In this document: one piece after another, positions 26,993 to 35,788 of the stretch | How the letters are laid out: each line of letters starts with the position of its first letter | Numbering within the stretch: the stretch's first letter is position 1 | NCBI GenBank assembly: GCA_002729885.1 | Contig: PBUB01000035.1 | Coordinates: forward strand, 1 to 64,000 | Source: Spirochaetaceae bacterium | GTDB lineage: Bacteria; Spirochaetota; Leptospiria; Leptospirales; Leptonemataceae | Direction of reading: 5' to 3' | Length of the DNA stretch: 64,000 nt | Translations under genes and position numbers: made by a program | Notes under the pieces: generated by a model | What the model was told of the DNA's origin: nothing | The model's database searches: none | Seen by the model: the letters and a program-made list of their open reading frames with translations, nothing else

Positions 26993-27658
26993 TTACACTC
27001 GGCCCAGGGAGCGAAACAGTTCCTCAAGCTTCGCCTCATCCTTTCGACCGGGTATGCCGGTTTCCAGGCCTGAGCCAATATCCAGCCCCGCAGCACTGGT
27101 TCTTTCCAGCTTTTCTCTGGCGTTTTGAGGATTGATGCCGCCGGCCAGTAAATAGGGCAGAGTAACGTTTTGAATCCATTCCTCTTCTATTACCCGCCCT
27201 GTGCCGCCCAGAGCGTTGGGCATCTTACGATCCAGAAGGTATAGCTTTGCATGTCCCAGGTTCAGCAGATCCTGGTCGCTCACCGCAGAATCCACGCGCA
27301 ATACAGGCCAGATGGGAATCTTAAGACCCATCTGTCGCAGGATAGAACCGATGCATTCTACATCCAGAGCAGTGCCAATCAGCTGAATCGCATCCACAGG
27401 ATTCTCGGGTGCTGTGAGATTTTTCATCTGGCGAAGCAGCCGAATTATTTCATCCAGACCTGTTCCGCCCATCACCGCCACATGCTGAATGGATGGATGC
27501 GCTCCACGAATGGCCCGGATCAGCCCCATGGCCTGATCCGGAGAGATTCTACGGGGACTGGATGGTACGAATATCCATCCCATGTAGTCCGGCTCAAACG
27601 AGGCTACCAGGTGAGCATCCATAGCATACCGATTCCCGCAGACCTTCACCAGCGCCAT
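26993..27658 (-). CDS. trpF: N-(5'-phosphoribosyl)anthranilate isomerase
   Basis: Third step of tryptophan synthesis, an Amadori rearrangement. The start at 27658 (MALVKVCGNR) gives 221 residues, the usual TrpF size; the open frame extends 74 residues upstream but that part overlaps the divergent gene and has no family match. The general-base cysteine is in VKVCGN, the general-acid aspartate in GLDIGSGLE, with the (beta/alpha)8 phosphate loop AGGINPQNA. TrpF stands away from trpC (about 2.3 kb); the two are separated by unrelated genes, so tryptophan genes are scattered here. It is divergent from the gene at 27738. Confidence 0.9.
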   Translation of the reverse strand: MALVKVCGNRYAMDAHLVASFEPDYMGWIFVPSSPRRISPDQAMGLIRAIRGAHPSIQHVAVMGGTGLDEIIRLLRQMKNLTAPENPVDAIQLIGTALDVECIGSILRQMGLKIPIWPVLRVDSAVSDQDLLNLGHAKLYLLDRKMPNALGGTGRVIEEEWIQNVTLPYLLAGGINPQNAREKLERTSAAGLDIGSGLETGIPGRKDEAKLEELFRSLGRV

Positions 27659-27737
27659 TCCCAACCGTGGGCGGATTCCGAGAACTGCAAAGCACTTTCC
27701 TTCTTGCAATTGTATCGCCAGAAAAAATCCTGCAGCT

Positions 27738-28403
27738 ATGTACCCCGGAGGCGAGGAAGAAAATATAGACGCTCTGGAAGATGAGATTCTGGAAAAGATG
27801 GAATGGCTGAGCGCCCCTTCCAGGACCCATCTGGCAGAAAGCCAGATCCTGCGCGCCGGTCCATTTCGCCGGTCTCCCATCTGGATCCATTCGCCGGTTC
27901 GAACCCAGGACCCGGGGATCTATCTATTTCGACCGGCAGGCCTGTGCAATTATCTAACCGTTCGCAGACTGGTGCCCGAATTTCAGCTAAAGACTATCTG
28001 GCTGCTCCCTGAATTTGTAGGTGGTGCAGGACACAGCCTTACGCACCTCTGGATTCCAGAGCGGCATATGCTGGTATTCTACCTCTGCCCTCTCAGGATC
28101 TATGGCTCTAGCACTCCAGACCAGGACCTGGAAAAACCGGCGGGCAGTTATTCGGCAGGAAACATACCCATGCAACGCCTGGAAACCCTTCGAAGCGGTC
28201 AGGTTCCGGCAGGAAGAATGAAGCAACCAAGGCCACTTCTGGATTCAGTGATGTCCAGCATTGCAGAGAAGCCAGGAGTGGAACATGGTCTGGGCAAGTT
28301 CCTTATTCCAGACTCTGCACTAACCACACGAGAACTGGCGGACATGGAGCGGGTAAGCGATAGCTGGAAGAAGGCTCTGATCGAACGAAGGAATCGGTAT
28401 TGA
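27738..28403 (+). CDS. Hypothetical protein in operon with LACC1-type and SspB-like genes
   Basis: 221 residues, no family recognised. It is soluble, with an acidic N-terminus (GGEEENIDALEDEILEKMEW), a beta-rich middle (GIYLFRPAGLCNYLTVRR, HLWIPERHMLVFYLCPLRIYG) and a charged helical C-terminus (ADMERVSDSWKKALIERRNRY). There are no metal-ligand or nucleotide motifs. The stop TGA overlaps the ATG of the next gene (TGATG), so translation is coupled. Its start lies 79 bases from the trpF start on the other strand, and the two probably share the divergent promoter region. Confidence 0.7.
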   Translation: MYPGGEEENIDALEDEILEKMEWLSAPSRTHLAESQILRAGPFRRSPIWIHSPVRTQDPGIYLFRPAGLCNYLTVRRLVPEFQLKTIWLLPEFVGGAGHSLTHLWIPERHMLVFYLCPLRIYGSSTPDQDLEKPAGSYSAGNIPMQRLETLRSGQVPAGRMKQPRPLLDSVMSSIAEKPGVEHGLGKFLIPDSALTTRELADMERVSDSWKKALIERRNRY

Positions 28404-29245
28404 TGCAGACAAAGAGCTCCCATACTTACATTAATGGAAAAATCGAAGCCCAGGTCTTTGGCATGGATGCGTTGCGACACCTGGAACACCAGTTTCCCTC
28501 CGGCACACCTGAAGACTCAGAGCACAGAAATCTGAGACCGGATGCCAGCGGCCATGGGATACAGGATGCAGCCCTGGCACGAAAACAAATCGAACGAGAA
28601 TTCCTTTCTGGTGCCCTGGATTTGCCGCCAGAGCGAATCTTCTTTCTCAAGCAAATTCATGGACCGGATGTAATTCGAATTACCGAACATGATTTTATTA
28701 AGGCCAATCTTCCCATCGCAGTAGCGGACGGAATGATAACACAGGAACCTGACGTAGCCCTGGTAATTCGCACAGCAGATTGTCTTCCTCTGTTTTTCCA
28801 TTCAGGTACAGATGCCCCTGCGACCATGGCAGGCGTAATCCATTGCGGTTGGCGAGGCCTGGCCAGAGGGATCATTCCCCGGGCTCTGGATCTAATCACT
28901 TTTCTTGTAGAGCAAATGAAAAGAGAGAAGAAAGAAGTGGATCCAAATGTTACCGTTTTTCCGGGCCCCTATATTTGCCCTTCTACATACGAAGTAGGTC
29001 ATGAAGTGGCGGCACAATTTCCCATCATCGAAGAGAAGCGCTCGGCCCGAGGTCGACCGCTTCTGGATCTATATAAGAACGCTGCCCTTCAGCTGGAAAA
29101 GGCCGCTCCCTCTTCTAAAGCAACGTTTCATTTAGAAGACCCGCTTCAAGCTCAAGATGAAAGCCGCTTTAGATACTTCTATTCCCATCGCAGAGGCGAT
29201 CGCTCCAGGAATCTAAATGTAATTCGGATCAGGGGGGCTGGATGA
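28403..29245 (+). CDS. pgeF: Laccase-domain (YfiH/PgeF/LACC1) family protein
   Basis: 280 residues. Conserved blocks of the family are present: ADGMITQEPDVALVIRTADCLPLFF (metal-ligand Cys) and IHCGWRGLARGI (His ligand), with PGPYICPSTYEVG near the end. These proteins were called polyphenol oxidases; bacterial members act as purine nucleoside phosphorylases or as peptidoglycan editing factors. The ATG at 28403 overlaps the TGA of the upstream gene. The four-base overlap ATGA couples it to the next gene. Confidence 0.9.
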   Translation: MQTKSSHTYINGKIEAQVFGMDALRHLEHQFPSGTPEDSEHRNLRPDASGHGIQDAALARKQIEREFLSGALDLPPERIFFLKQIHGPDVIRITEHDFIKANLPIAVADGMITQEPDVALVIRTADCLPLFFHSGTDAPATMAGVIHCGWRGLARGIIPRALDLITFLVEQMKREKKEVDPNVTVFPGPYICPSTYEVGHEVAAQFPIIEEKRSARGRPLLDLYKNAALQLEKAAPSSKATFHLEDPLQAQDESRFRYFYSHRRGDRSRNLNVIRIRGAG

Positions 29246-29823
29246 GCTTCACTACCGAGGAAATGAGAAACCTTCGAAAGTTCAAGAAAGGTATTCTGGA
29301 TGTCCTATTTATCCATTGCGAGACATTCTATATTCATTGCATGCCCCATGAACAGCTTGTCCTGGGAAAGCGGGGATTACTCAAGAAAGAGCAAACCGAG
29401 GGTCTGATTCTGGTCTTTGGTCCCTATAGCACCCGAAAATTGACCTGGGATGACGATTCCCTGGAATGCGAAATGCAATTTTCTCGCTGGGAGTATGTGC
29501 GTATTCCATTCGATTGCATTGTTCGAATGTTCGATAAATCGGGCCAGGTGATCATGCAATGGGCCATGCCCGAGATAGAAGAAGTCACTGGCCCTGAACT
29601 AAAATTACATGTGACTGACTCCGATTCCGACGAAAGCGATTCAGAACCTGCAGCAGATGCAGAAACAGAGGAGCAGCAGGACGCCAGTCCCGACCAATCA
29701 TCCGGCAAGCCTGCAGGAAAAAGTGCAGCGCGTAGAGCTACCAAGAAATCATCGAAAAAGAGCAGAAAAAGCGCCGATGACAATGTCATCGAAGTAGACT
29801 TCACTCGAAAGAAGAAACCCTGA
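29242..29823 (+). CDS. SspB-like protein (possible ClpXP adaptor), hypothetical
   Basis: 193 residues. Residues 5-110 (GILDVLFIHCETFYIHCMPHE, LVFGPYSTRKLTWDDD, SRWEYVRIPFDCIVRMFD) resemble the SspB fold, whose members tether ssrA-tagged substrates to ClpXP. Residues 120-185 are highly acidic then Lys/Arg/Ser-rich, like the long flexible linker of SspB, ending in DNVIEVDFTRKKKP, which may be the short ClpX-binding tail. The assignment rests on pattern recognition only. It is the last gene of the three-gene operon. Confidence 0.55.
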   Translation: MSFTTEEMRNLRKFKKGILDVLFIHCETFYIHCMPHEQLVLGKRGLLKKEQTEGLILVFGPYSTRKLTWDDDSLECEMQFSRWEYVRIPFDCIVRMFDKSGQVIMQWAMPEIEEVTGPELKLHVTDSDSDESDSEPAADAETEEQQDASPDQSSGKPAGKSAARRATKKSSKKSRKSADDNVIEVDFTRKKKP

Positions 29824-29988
29824 TCATATAACAACCTGCGCTTTCTGCACATTTGCACACCGGACCAGCGTTGCTAGAAGGCTACCGGAACGCTTCGCCC
29901 TGTTCAAAGCAGCGGATCAAGCTATAGTGCCAGGACACATTCGTTTCGTCGAAGGGGACAGGCATTGTAGAACAGGAATGCCGGAGGT

Positions 29989-30819
29989 TCAGAAACTACC
30001 AAACAGCGATTTCCATGCTGTCTCGATAGAAGGAGATCTCATCAGGGATGTGCCTATTAGAAATGCATCTGCATATTCGCTCATCATTTCCAGGGTTTCT
30101 GCCTTCTCGATTCCAGATTCTGCAATCAGGACTGAATCTGGATTTCTCTTTCTCAATTCAGGAGCAAGTCTTCTGGAAAGCGAAAGATCCATTTCCAGGG
30201 TATCCAGATCTCGGTGATTGATCCCGATGATCCTGGCGCCACAGTCGCAGGCCCGGATCATTTCTGACTCGGAATGGACTTCTACCAGAGGTTCCATCTG
30301 CATGCTGCGAGCGTAATCCAGAAGTTCAGTCAGTGTTGCATCGTCCAGAAGGCGCACGATCAGAAGAACTGAGTCTGCGCCGGCGGCCCGGGCCTGCTGG
30401 ATCTGTAGACGATGGATCAAGAAATCCTTTCGTAGAACAGGTATTCCCGCGGACCTTGCGATCTTTAGATGATCCAGATGCCCCTGAAAAAATTCCTCAT
30501 CGGTGAGTACAGAGATACAGCTTGCTCCCAGGCTGGCATATGTTTCTGCAATTGAGGCTGGATCATAGTCAGGGCGAATCAGTCCCATAGACGGACTGGC
30601 TTTCTTGCTCTCTGAGATTATGGCCCGCTGAAGGGGAAGATAGGTCCCTGGATTGCCGGGATTTCGGAGTCGACCCCCAGGATTTTTTAATGCTTGAAGG
30701 AAATCTCTGGGCTGGCCCGCGTCTTCGGAAGACGGAAATCCGGATTTTTCCAGATTTTCGATTTCTTTTCTCTTTCTGGCAACAATTCGATCCAGTAAAG
30801 AGGAACCTCGGGAGGTCAT
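29989..30819 (-). CDS. trpC: Indole-3-glycerol phosphate synthase
   Basis: 276 residues, a (beta/alpha)8 enzyme that closes the indole ring in tryptophan synthesis. The N-terminal LDRIVARKRKEIENL, the catalytic EVKKASPS-type block (here ISESKKASPSMG), FFQGHLDHLKIA, VLRKDFLIH, and the GINHRDL and AESGI blocks are all intact. The start ATG at 30819 comes one base after the stop of the STAS gene with GGAGG-type context overlapping, so the two are translationally coupled. TrpC coupled to an anti-anti-sigma-type protein is an unusual arrangement. Confidence 0.93.
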   Translation of the reverse strand: MTSRGSSLLDRIVARKRKEIENLEKSGFPSSEDAGQPRDFLQALKNPGGRLRNPGNPGTYLPLQRAIISESKKASPSMGLIRPDYDPASIAETYASLGASCISVLTDEEFFQGHLDHLKIARSAGIPVLRKDFLIHRLQIQQARAAGADSVLLIVRLLDDATLTELLDYARSMQMEPLVEVHSESEMIRACDCGARIIGINHRDLDTLEMDLSLSRRLAPELRKRNPDSVLIAESGIEKAETLEMMSEYADAFLIGTSLMRSPSIETAWKSLFGSF

Positions 30820-30820
30820 A

Positions 30821-31150
30821 TCAGGCTTTCAGGGCTTCTTCTTCGGACTCGTAGATGTCGAAAAGGCTGGTGAGCTCGATTACATCAAAGATGCGTTTTA
30901 CGGAAGGACGGATATTCGTCAGCTTCAGACTGCCATCTCGTGCATTGAGCTTTCGAAGTGTAGCGATGCAGGCCCGAAAACCGGAGGAGCTCATGTACTC
31001 CACCTTATCCATATTCAGGATGATATGCTTCTGGTTCTCCTGGTCGATGAGACGGCTCAGTTCTTCTTCCACCTCATTGGCCACCGATACATCCAGTCTG
31101 CCTTCAAGGTATACTATTAGCTTATCTTCTACCTGTTTGGTCTGGAGCAA
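30821..31150 (-). CDS. STAS-domain anti-anti-sigma factor
   Basis: 109-residue single-domain STAS protein of the SpoIIAA/RsbV type. The phosphorylatable serine block is YMSSSGFRACI; the first beta strand VYLEGRLDV and the helix SVKRIFDVIEL are also typical. It would be phosphorylated by an anti-sigma kinase and restored by a PP2C/SpoIIE phosphatase; a 7TM-SpoIIE phosphatase is present at 12738-15380, though a link is only a guess. The last codon is one base from trpC. No anti-sigma kinase is adjacent. Confidence 0.92.
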   Translation of the reverse strand: MLQTKQVEDKLIVYLEGRLDVSVANEVEEELSRLIDQENQKHIILNMDKVEYMSSSGFRACIATLRKLNARDGSLKLTNIRPSVKRIFDVIELTSLFDIYESEEEALKA

Positions 31151-31263
31151 AACGCACCCCCTGCTTCTCTAACAATCTGGTCCCATCGGGCCCGGTGTCA
31201 ATGAAATCTATGTGCTGAGCCAAATTTTACTGACAGCCTGGAAGGCGCGAGCATTTCTACGGC

Positions 31264-34056
31264 ATGGCCAAACGTCCTACCCTCCTAGTTGTCGATGCCC
31301 ATGCCATGGCCTACAGGGCCTATTTTGCACTCCAGAATCAGAATCTGACCAATGCATCGGGCCAGGTTGTCACCGCAATATTTGGATTCTTTCGAATGTT
31401 CTTCAAAGTACTCCGCGACCTGCAGCCAGAAATGACAGCCATTACCTGGGATGCCTCGGGAGGATCCTTTCGCAACAAGATGTACGATCAGTACAAGGCC
31501 CACCGAAAGCCCATGCCGGACGACCTTCGTTATCAGATCGATGAAATCAAGGAAATCCTGGATAAGTCAGGTTTTCAGAACCTTCTGGTGCAGAACTTTG
31601 AAGCCGACGACCTGATGGGCAGCCTGGCAGCACGCTACGGAAAGGTTCAGAATGTAGTTTTGCTAACTGGAGATAAAGATTGTTACCAGCTGCTGAACAA
31701 GAACGTACGAATGCTGCGCGGATCCAAAGGAGTCACTGAATTCGTTGAAATCAATCCGGACTGGGTAAAAGAAGAGCTGGGCGTTACTGTCAAACAGATA
31801 CCGGATTATATGGCTCTCATTGGAGATAGCTCGGATAACATTCCAGGAGCAAAGGGCATCGGTCCTAAATCTGCAGAAAAGCTGATTCAGGATTATGGAA
31901 GCATCGAAAACATTTATAAGAAGATTGATGAGATCAAACCGGATGGAGTCAAAAAGAAGCTTCAGGATTCCCGAGAGGATGTCATTCTATCAAAAGAATT
32001 GGCCACGATAAAACTGGATGTAACTGAAATCGAAAAACTCAAGGACGATTCCATCTCCACTCCGAATTATCTAAGCGACGAAGTGCTCAAGCTCTTTCTG
32101 AGTGAAGGTTATAATGCGATTTACAAGGACTTACAGAGGGATCGCGCTGCATCCGGTGCAGAGGCAGCTTCCCAAAAATCCGGCAAAGGCGGTAAGAGCA
32201 GTAAAAGCGATTCAGCCGGTGGTTCAGGCGGCGGTGCCACAGGACGCAAATATTCGTTAATAAATACAGAGCCCGATCTCAAGAAGCTGGCTACAAAGCT
32301 TAAAAAGGCCAAACTTCTGGCAGTGGATACGGAAACCACCAGCCTTTCTCCCATGTTTGCCTCCTTAGTGGGAATATCCGTTTGCGCGAAGAAAGATGAA
32401 GCCTATTACATTGCCATCAAAGCCGGCGATGATCTGTTTTCAGCCGAGGGAGGACAGGCCCTGGATCTGGAATCTGCCAGACCTCATTTAAAGGAATTCC
32501 TGGAGAACCCTTCCTGCAAATACATTGGGCAGAACATCAAATATGACTTCCTGATCCTGAGACGACATGGTATCCAGCTGCCGGAAATCTATTTTGATAC
32601 CATGATTGCATCCTATCTTTCCAATCCCAATGTTCGAAGGCACAATCTGGACGACCTGGCCTTTGATCATCTGGGCATTGAAACCATAAAGTATGAGGAG
32701 ATTGCAGGCAGCGGGAAAAAGCAGGTAACCCTGGACCAGGTGAACCCAGAAAGAATCCGTGACTATGCATGCGAAGATGCCGATGTTACCTTTCAGCTGT
32801 ATCAGATTCTGGAAAAGGAGCTCAAGAAAACAGCGCTTAAGAAGGTCCATGACAACATAGAATGTAAATTGATCCCGGTGCTGGCCCGTATGGAAGAAGC
32901 CGGGGTGGCCATCGATGAAAAGTATTTTTCCAAACTCAGCGGCGAATACAGCAAGAAACTGGAGAACTTTGAAAAGAGCATCTTTAAAGAGGCCGGATAC
33001 GAATTCAACATCAACTCCACAAAGGAGCTTCAGTCCCTTCTCTTCGAAAAACTGAATCTTCCCCGGGGAAAGAAAACCAAAACCGGCTACAGTACCGACC
33101 AGTCCGTTCTGGAGGAGTTAAGGGGGATGCATCCTATAATCGATTCTCTGCTGGAGCATCGAAAGTATTCCAAATTAAAATCCACATACGTAGATACCCT
33201 GCCCCGGCTGATTCATCCGGAAACCGGACGCATCCATACCAGTTTTCAGCAAACTATCGCAGCCACCGGACGACTTTCCAGTACGGATCCAAATCTACAG
33301 AACATTCCCATACGGGAGGAAACCGGTCGCGCTATTCGCAAGGGCTTTATTCCTGCTAAAGGTAATATTCTACTGGCACTGGATTATTCCCAGATTGAGC
33401 TTCGCATACTTGCTCACTATGCGAAAGATGAGGCCCTTCTGGATGCTTTTAAGAACGATAAGGATATCCATGCCATGACCGCCGCTTCCCTGTTTGGATT
33501 GAAGCAGGAAGATGTGAATCCAGACCAGAGATCCCAGGCCAAGACTGTAAACTTTTCCATTGTCTATGGAGTAACAGATTACGGACTGAGCCGCAATCTT
33601 GGCATTGGGCGCAAGGAAGCCCAGGAATTGATCGATCTGTTCTTTGAAACCTATCCCGGGGTTCGTAGATACATGGACGATACCATTGCATTCGCAGAAA
33701 AGCATGGCTATGTAGAGACTCTGTCCGGTCGTCGCAGACAGATTCCGGAAATCAATGCATCCAACCGGTTTCGCAAAGAGGGCGCTCGTCGCACCGCCAT
33801 CAATACCCCGATTCAGGGAACCTCGGCTGACATCATCAAAATGGCCATGATCTCCCTACAGGAAAAGCTGGATAAAAAGAAATATAAGTCTCAGATGATT
33901 CTTCAGGTTCACGATGAGCTGCTATTTGACACAGTACCGGAAGAAAAAGCAGATCTAATCCAGCTGGCTCGCAGCGAGATGGAATCTGCCATTAAGCTGG
34001 ATGTTCCTTTACGAGTGGATGTAGGCGAAGGAAAGAACTGGGACGAGGCTCATTAG
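31264..34056 (+). CDS. polA: DNA polymerase I (5'-3' exo, 3'-5' exo and polymerase domains)
   Basis: 930 residues, full-length PolA. The 5'-nuclease domain (1-290) has FEADDLMGSLA and LIGDSSDNIPG. A Ser/Gly/Lys-rich linker (about 296-330) joins it to a proofreading domain with exo I DTETT, exo II NIKYD and exo III YACED, all three acidic motifs intact, unlike many bacterial PolA proteins that have lost them. The polymerase domain has motif A DYSQIELRI, motif B RSQAKTVNFSIVYG and motif C QVHDELLF. The ATG at 31264 has no clear ribosome binding site. It is convergent with the lipoprotein gene that ends the protease operon. Confidence 0.97.
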   Translation: MAKRPTLLVVDAHAMAYRAYFALQNQNLTNASGQVVTAIFGFFRMFFKVLRDLQPEMTAITWDASGGSFRNKMYDQYKAHRKPMPDDLRYQIDEIKEILDKSGFQNLLVQNFEADDLMGSLAARYGKVQNVVLLTGDKDCYQLLNKNVRMLRGSKGVTEFVEINPDWVKEELGVTVKQIPDYMALIGDSSDNIPGAKGIGPKSAEKLIQDYGSIENIYKKIDEIKPDGVKKKLQDSREDVILSKELATIKLDVTEIEKLKDDSISTPNYLSDEVLKLFLSEGYNAIYKDLQRDRAASGAEAASQKSGKGGKSSKSDSAGGSGGGATGRKYSLINTEPDLKKLATKLKKAKLLAVDTETTSLSPMFASLVGISVCAKKDEAYYIAIKAGDDLFSAEGGQALDLESARPHLKEFLENPSCKYIGQNIKYDFLILRRHGIQLPEIYFDTMIASYLSNPNVRRHNLDDLAFDHLGIETIKYEEIAGSGKKQVTLDQVNPERIRDYACEDADVTFQLYQILEKELKKTALKKVHDNIECKLIPVLARMEEAGVAIDEKYFSKLSGEYSKKLENFEKSIFKEAGYEFNINSTKELQSLLFEKLNLPRGKKTKTGYSTDQSVLEELRGMHPIIDSLLEHRKYSKLKSTYVDTLPRLIHPETGRIHTSFQQTIAATGRLSSTDPNLQNIPIREETGRAIRKGFIPAKGNILLALDYSQIELRILAHYAKDEALLDAFKNDKDIHAMTAASLFGLKQEDVNPDQRSQAKTVNFSIVYGVTDYGLSRNLGIGRKEAQELIDLFFETYPGVRRYMDDTIAFAEKHGYVETLSGRRRQIPEINASNRFRKEGARRTAINTPIQGTSADIIKMAMISLQEKLDKKKYKSQMILQVHDELLFDTVPEEKADLIQLARSEMESAIKLDVPLRVDVGEGKNWDEAH

Positions 34057-34154
34057 CCGGATCGTTTTCACCAGGCAGCGCCACCGAATGCAAGTTGGCC
34101 TGGGACGCTATCTCCGCATATCCGGCCTTGCACGCGCTATACCATATCCGGCTA
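34054..34154. repeat. Inverted repeat whose arms carry the stop codons of two convergent genes
   Basis: TAGCCGGAT (34054-34062) holds the polA stop, and its complement ATCCGGCTA (34146-34154) holds the stop of the opposite-strand lipoprotein. Between them further pairs (CCAGGC/GCCTGG, and TGCAAG with CTTGCA) allow a branched fold. It may be a shared bidirectional termination structure; there is no T-run. Confidence 0.35.
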
Positions 34155-34838
34155 GCGAAGCAGTATATCGCCTGCATCATAGAGCTGGCTGGCATTTGGG
34201 TTGAGCTGAAATGTCTGAGCTGAACCGGTGTTGGAGTTAATTGTAGAGGAAGGTCCGGTGTAGTAGCCAGGAGAAAAGCTGGCAGGATTCTGAAAGCAAT
34301 CGATATGAGTATCGATTCGACCATCGTACTGAGGATCGATAGGTTCCACTGAGATTCTGTACTGATCCGTTACATTGGGAAGGCCGGCCATATAGAAGCT
34401 TCCATCGCCATTAAGTCCGGTAAAGGTAGATACAAATCGCTTTCCAGGACCATCGGAGGCACCATCGGTATCCGAATCCTGAACAATGACCAGCGCTGCA
34501 ATGGCAGGATCACCGTTGGCCTGTAATACTCGACCTTTTACTGTAGGCCAGACATTGGCCACCGAAGGACTCACCGCAGATAGCTGGGGCCGCGCCTGGA
34601 AATTACATGGATTGGAGGCGTAAACCACCAGAAATGCTGTGAGGAGCGAATCGTCCTTTTGCTCCTGACAGCTTGCGATAAAGGGCATAGTTGCAATGAG
34701 CACAGGTAGTAGCCATGATGAAACCATGCGATGTAGAAAAGCCGAGGCCAGGTGAGCCGGAGATTTCGGCAGAGAATTCTCGAAAGGAGATCGTCCAGCC
34801 AGTATTGTGCTTTTTTCCCTCATATGACTATTGCCCAT
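34152..34838 (-). CDS. Putative lipoprotein downstream of matrixin-like protease
   Basis: 228 residues by the frame from 34838; the signal and lipobox lie internally (SSWLLPVLIATMPFIASC, Cys near residue 57), so an ATG nearer to it, such as MVSSWLL, may be the true start. The mature part has a carboxypeptidase-regulatory/Ig-like pattern (VKGRVLQANGDPAIAALVIVQDSDTDG, SFYMAGLPNVTDQYRISVEP), suggesting a CarboxypepD_reg-like beta-sandwich; this is an inference. Its start overlaps the protease stop by 11 bases, so it is the last gene of that operon. Confidence 0.7.
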   Translation of the reverse strand: MGNSHMREKSTILAGRSPFENSLPKSPAHLASAFLHRMVSSWLLPVLIATMPFIASCQEQKDDSLLTAFLVVYASNPCNFQARPQLSAVSPSVANVWPTVKGRVLQANGDPAIAALVIVQDSDTDGASDGPGKRFVSTFTGLNGDGSFYMAGLPNVTDQYRISVEPIDPQYDGRIDTHIDCFQNPASFSPGYYTGPSSTINSNTGSAQTFQLNPNASQLYDAGDILLR

Positions 34839-35787
34839 ACACTGTAATCAGCCCTGCTTTTTCATCGTCCGTCAATGTCTTTGTGACGGATGGCGGATTT
34901 GGAGCGAATGGATGCATTACCGGAACAAAATCCGAAGTAGAAGCCTGAACGCCAGTGGACTGAATATTGTCGCCGGCAATCGAATGGGCAAATCCCAGCA
35001 CGTGACCCAGTTCATGCAGCAGTGTGTATCTGTAATATTGCTGTTTTTGCGTACTTCCAAGAGAGTCCAGAAGATGTCCGTTTAGAATCATGATTCCTGA
35101 ACAGATCTCGTTGGGCCTGGACGAATCGATGGCCAGAGGTACACCAATGCCCAGCACATTGTCTGGATCTACACCCAGGTTTCGCAGTACTGCGCCGTCC
35201 GCATCGTATACTACCCGGATCAAGCCCGGCGTTGGATTCTGCAGATAGGCATTCACCGAATTTACATTCATGGCAAAATAGGTAATATTGGCGCCGTTGG
35301 TGGTAATGTCGGTCATGATGTTGACGTTGGATCCGCTATCCTGATTCCACTCATCGTGTACGGACTTTACCAGATTGCCGTATACAATGTTTCCGTTGGA
35401 GGGATCATCGGTGTCGTAAGTTACGGTAATAGGACGACTGCTGGAATTGCATCCTGAACCAAAGACCCATTGCTGTCTCAATCCATTCTGTGCGATAAAG
35501 AAAAACCAGGCTCTTGCGGATGCAGGATTGAATAGAGCGAACAGAGAAGTCAGAAACAGGAGCGTCGCTCCCGTAACGCCCATCCAGACCGAGCCGCGAA
35601 AAAGTGCCGGGCCGGAAATTACAGAAGCGCAATACTTGAAGAAGCCAGGAACCCTGGAGGCGAACTGGCTTAAAGTCTTCGAATTTTGCCCACTCGCACC
35701 GGAGCCCGGTATCTCTGACCCTTTTCGCATCTCTGGAACCTCTGGCATCTCAACGTTCTCGCCGGTATTTTCCTTTCGCCAAATCAT
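34828..35787 (-). CDS. Matrixin-like (M10/M57) zinc metalloprotease
   Basis: 319 residues. The zinc-binding motif HELGHVLGFAHS (HExxHxxGxxH) is complete, preceded by an N-terminal hydrophobic segment (about residues 68-92, ATLLFLTSLFALFNPASARA) that can act as a signal peptide after a long charged N-terminus. A start at MGVTGATLL would shorten that region, but the ATG at 35787 is one base from the upstream stop and fits coupling. The body is a metzincin-type fold: TYDTDDPSNGNIVYG, then SSRPNEICSGIMILNGHLL. It is the middle gene of a three-gene envelope operon. Substrate unknown; a secreted or periplasmic protease is likely. Confidence 0.85.
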   Translation of the reverse strand: MIWRKENTGENVEMPEVPEMRKGSEIPGSGASGQNSKTLSQFASRVPGFFKYCASVISGPALFRGSVWMGVTGATLLFLTSLFALFNPASARAWFFFIAQNGLRQQWVFGSGCNSSSRPITVTYDTDDPSNGNIVYGNLVKSVHDEWNQDSGSNVNIMTDITTNGANITYFAMNVNSVNAYLQNPTPGLIRVVYDADGAVLRNLGVDPDNVLGIGVPLAIDSSRPNEICSGIMILNGHLLDSLGSTQKQQYYRYTLLHELGHVLGFAHSIAGDNIQSTGVQASTSDFVPVMHPFAPNPPSVTKTLTDDEKAGLITVYGQ

Positions 35788-35788
35788 A

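Noticed and set aside
27659..27880. 74-residue N-terminal extension of TrpF
   Set aside because: Overlaps the divergent gene start and has no TrpF similarity; MALVKVCGN is the family-typical N-terminus.
29424..29858. 144-residue minus-strand frame opposite the SspB-like gene
   Set aside because: Serine-rich antisense shadow of the acidic/basic linker; no independent evidence.
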